From Chloroflexota bacterium (GTDB lineage Bacteria; Chloroflexota; Anaerolineae; Promineifilales; Promineifilaceae), in NCBI GenBank assembly GCA_963169155.1, contig CAUJGI010000428.1, forward strand, positions 1 to 6,041: a stretch of DNA of 6,041 nt, read 5' to 3'. A model generated the notes under the pieces. That model was not told the DNA's origin and ran no database searches. It saw only the letters and a list, made by a program, of their open reading frames with translations. Shown piece by piece: positions 3,681-6,041 of the stretch (within the stretch, counting starts at the first letter, position 1; each line of letters opens with the position of its first letter). A program made the position numbers and the translations under genes.

Positions 3681-6041
3681 ATGCTTCGCTCTTGTGTGTC
3701 CCTGTTTCGTTTGCCGTTTCGCTGGATATTTTTACTGGTTACCTTGCTGCTTGGTGTTGTGCTCCTGTCGCGCCCGCTGGTGTCCGCACAGACAACGGTG
3801 CTCACCATCAACGAAATTGTTTCATCCAACAACAGTACCCTGGCCGATGAAGATGGCGATTATGAAGATTGGATTGAGATTTACAACGGGGGCGGAACGG
3901 CCGTAAACCTCAATGGGTACGGCCTGACCGACAACCCAGGCAATCCGTTCAAATGGGTCTTCCCCGCCGAAACGATTCAACCCGGTCAATTCCTCATTGT
4001 GTGGGCGTCCGACAAAGAGCGGGCCGTGCCCGGCAGCCCGCTGCACACCAACTTCAAGATTGGCGCTGGCGGTGAAGAGATTATGCTGACGACGCCCGGC
4101 GGCGTACTGGAAGATTTGCTGCCTGCGGTGGCATTGCAAACGGATATGTCGTACGGCCGTCAGCCCGATGGTCCCGGCAGCCTGGTCTTTTTTACCGAAC
4201 CAACCCCCGGTGCCAGCAACACCACCACTGGTTACAGCGCCATTTTAGAAGCGCCCGAGCTGTCGCATCAGGGCGGTTTTTACGGCGCTGGCTTCCTGTT
4301 GGAAATGGAAACTGACCAATCTGGCGCGACCATTTACTACACGCTGGACGGCAGTGAACCAACCACCAGTTCGGCCGTTTACACCGGGCCAATCCTGGTA
4401 GACAGCCGCGCCGGGGACCCCAACGTGCTGGCCAACATTCGCACTACGCAGTCCACCTTCTTTTGGCAGGCCCCAGCCAATGAACTCTTCAAGGGCACTG
4501 TCGTGCGTGCCCTGGTAGACATGCCTGGCGCACTGGCCAGCCCGGTGCAAACCCAGACTTATTTTGTGGATCCGGCCATGAACGGCCGTTACACCCTACC
4601 CGTCATCGCCATTGCCACCGACGCCGCCAACCTGTTTGATCCCGAAATTGGCATCTACGTGCCGGGCAACAACGTCAACTTTACCCAGAGCGGTGAAGCG
4701 TGGGAACGGCCGATTCACATCGAGTTCTATGAGCCAGACGGCAGCCTGGGTTTTGCCCAGGACGCCGGGGTACGCATCCACGGCTCCAAGAGCACCCAGT
4801 ATCACTTCAAATCGCTGCGCATTTACGCCCGGGCCGAATATGGCGCTGACACCATCAATTACGAAATCTTCCCCGGCTGGAAGAATGACGAGTTTGAGCG
4901 GCTCATCCTGCGCAACTCCGGGCAAGATATCTACGCCACGATGTTCCGCGATGCGCTGGCCCAATGCCTGGTCTCTCACCTCAGCTTCGATACCCAGCCG
5001 TATCGGCCCGCCGTGGTTTTTATCAACGGCGAATATTGGGGCGTGCACAACATTCGCGAGCGGTTGGACAACAACTACCTGGGCCTGACCTACGACATCG
5101 ACAACGATGAAATCGACCTGCTGGCCAATCGCGGTGTGGTGGAAGAAGGATCCGCTGACCATTTCAACGCCATGATGAATTTTGTGACCACCCAGGGCGT
5201 GGCCGATCCGGCCAACTACGCCACCCTGCAAACGCAGATGGACGTGCCGAACTTCATCGAGTACATGACGGCCGAAATCATCATGAACAACGCCGACTGG
5301 CTGCAAAACAATATCGACTACTGGCGCTACCAGACGGATGTGTATGATCCCGATGCGCCCGAAGGACAAGACGGCCGTTGGCGCTGGCTGATGAGCGATC
5401 TGGATCAATCGTTTGGGCTGACCGGCGGGGCGGGCGCAGTGTCTTACAATCGCCTGGCCTGGGCCACGCAGCCGGGTTTCCCGCCCTACAACAGCCAGAT
5501 GGCCGTTTTGCTCCGTGCCCTGCTGGAAAACGACGAATTCCGCACCGACTTCATCAACCAGTTTGCCGACCAGCTCAACACCGCCTTTGTGCCCGCGCGG
5601 GTAGTGGCCCAAATTGACGCGATGCAGGCGGTGCTGGCCCCCGAGGTGCAGGAACACATCGACCGACACGGCCGTCCCGTCTCCATCGCCGCCTGGAACA
5701 ACAGCGTGCAAACGATGCGCAACTTTGCCCTCAACCGCCCCGGCTTCCAGCGGCAGCATGTGGTGGACCGATTTGGCCTGAGCGGCACGGCGAACGTGAC
5801 GCTCAACGTCGCCAACCCGGCGCATGGTGTGGTGCGCATCAACTCACTGCTCATCAACGAGGCAACGGTTGGGCTAAGCGGCGTGCCCTACCCGTGGACC
5901 GGCACCTACTTCCGGGATGTGCCCATCGAAGTGGAAGCCATTCCGGCGGACGGTTACCTCTTTGCTGGTTGGAGCGAACTGCCGGGCGAAACCAGCGCCA
6001 CCATTTCGGTGACGTTGAGCGGGGATTTGACGTTAACGGCC
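3681..6041 (+). CDS. Secreted LTD/CHB/CotH-kinase-family protein (3' end outside window)
   Basis: Open from ATG 3681 to the last base: 787 codons with no stop, so C-terminally incomplete. Residues 1-36 are a signal peptide (Arg-containing start, hydrophobic 15-29, likely cleavage after VSA at 34-36), so export is predicted. Residues 40-183 resemble a lamin-tail domain (LTINEIVSSN, then DWIEIYN, then LNGYGLTD). Residues 190-297 resemble the chitobiase/hexosaminidase C-terminal domain, with TIYYTLDGSEP ending at 227. Residues about 304-690 are a CotH-type kinase domain: VRIHGSKSTQYHFKS 364-378 with K377 as probable nucleotide-binding Lys, LILRNSGQD 408-416, GEYWGVHNIRERLD 450-463, NNADWLQNN 536-544 and WRWLMSDLDQSFG 567-579. 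D539 and D573 are the likely catalytic and metal-binding acids. From about 703 an InlB-like repeat begins, including GYLFAGW. Bacillus CotH phosphorylates spore-coat proteins; the substrate of this exported form is unknown. AGGAGG six nt upstream fixes the start. Confidence 0.9.
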   Translation, partial: MLRSCVSLFRLPFRWIFLLVTLLLGVVLLSRPLVSAQTTVLTINEIVSSNNSTLADEDGDYEDWIEIYNGGGTAVNLNGYGLTDNPGNPFKWVFPAETIQPGQFLIVWASDKERAVPGSPLHTNFKIGAGGEEIMLTTPGGVLEDLLPAVALQTDMSYGRQPDGPGSLVFFTEPTPGASNTTTGYSAILEAPELSHQGGFYGAGFLLEMETDQSGATIYYTLDGSEPTTSSAVYTGPILVDSRAGDPNVLANIRTTQSTFFWQAPANELFKGTVVRALVDMPGALASPVQTQTYFVDPAMNGRYTLPVIAIATDAANLFDPEIGIYVPGNNVNFTQSGEAWERPIHIEFYEPDGSLGFAQDAGVRIHGSKSTQYHFKSLRIYARAEYGADTINYEIFPGWKNDEFERLILRNSGQDIYATMFRDALAQCLVSHLSFDTQPYRPAVVFINGEYWGVHNIRERLDNNYLGLTYDIDNDEIDLLANRGVVEEGSADHFNAMMNFVTTQGVADPANYATLQTQMDVPNFIEYMTAEIIMNNADWLQNNIDYWRYQTDVYDPDAPEGQDGRWRWLMSDLDQSFGLTGGAGAVSYNRLAWATQPGFPPYNSQMAVLLRALLENDEFRTDFINQFADQLNTAFVPARVVAQIDAMQAVLAPEVQEHIDRHGRPVSIAAWNNSVQTMRNFALNRPGFQRQHVVDRFGLSGTANVTLNVANPAHGVVRINSLLINEATVGLSGVPYPWTGTYFRDVPIEVEAIPADGYLFAGWSELPGETSATISVTLSGDLTLTA

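Larger units (their letters stand above)
248..5675. repeat. Highly iterated palindromic octamer ACGGCCGT (10 exact copies)
   Basis: Exact copies start at 248, 801, 2119, 2169, 3353, 3897, 4153, 4582, 5371 and 5668; the listed span runs from first to last copy. Four lie in the mutase gene, one in intergenic DNA and five in the CotH gene; none lies in the Clp-N gene. In coding DNA they are read in all three phases: Thr-Ala-Val at 801, 2169 and 3897; x-Gly-Arg at 248, 4153, 4582, 5371 and 5668; Val-Arg-Pro at 2119. The window ends in ACGGCC (6036-6041), possibly an eleventh copy. One-mismatch relatives are at 4371, 4705 and 5268. Chance expectation at this length and composition is about 0.1-0.2 copies, so the enrichment is large. 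Function is unknown. Confidence 0.9.

Noticed and set aside
3482..3832. A 116-codon open frame on the minus strand overlapping the CotH-gene start
   Set aside because: It begins inside the CotH signal-peptide/lamin-tail coding region, runs antisense through the leader, and shows no domain or clear ribosome site.
4596..5825. A 409-codon open frame on the minus strand across the CotH gene
   Set aside because: It lies wholly antisense to the kinase domain, whose motifs are intact. The product is Val/His/Gly-rich and resembles no family I know.
1..6041. CRISPR array, tRNA, rRNA, insertion-sequence ends or transposase
   Set aside because: No regularly spaced direct repeats, cloverleaf pattern, conserved rRNA segment or transposase motif was seen on either strand.

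Overview
The window looks like a piece of a GC-rich bacterial genome, possibly from Chloroflexota (Anaerolineae/Ardenticatenia-like). That placement is an inference from a large exported LTD-CotH protein next to a single-chain methylmalonyl-CoA mutase; no rRNA or marker gene is present to confirm it. It holds three protein genes, two dispersed-repeat signals and one divergent intergenic region.

Left part (minus strand, transcribed right to left): a gene for a stand-alone Clp N-domain protein (2258-3241) is followed after 21 bp by a complete methylmalonyl-CoA mutase gene (86-2236), with the mutase Shine-Dalgarno in the gap. The two are probably co-transcribed. The mutase keeps all the catalytic and B12-binding residues I could check. 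The Clp-N protein has four related helical repeats (two tandem Clp_N domains), no AAA+ module and a basic tail. Its DNA is clearly more AT-rich than its neighbours. Beyond the mutase stop, bases 1-73 hold a REP-like hairpin and part of a second copy cut by the window edge.

Middle (3242-3680): a 439-bp AT-rich intergenic region between divergent genes. It has a weak -10-like box for the minus-strand pair, a plausible promoter for the plus-strand gene, and a leader with two good stem-loops before a strong Shine-Dalgarno.

Right part (plus strand): a secreted CotH-kinase-family protein starts at 3681 and is still open at 6041 (787 codons). Its order is signal peptide, lamin-tail domain, chitobiase-like domain, CotH kinase, then the start of an InlB-like repeat domain. 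It is probably an extracellular protein kinase with unknown substrate.

The most unusual signal is nucleotide-level. The palindromic octamer ACGGCCGT occurs ten times in about 6 kb, where about 0.1-0.2 would be expected by chance. It appears in all three reading frames, in genes on both strands and in the intergenic DNA, but not in the AT-rich Clp-N gene. It behaves like a highly iterated palindrome analogous to HIP1 of cyanobacteria. One copy is the core of a 22-bp perfect palindrome inside the mutase gene.
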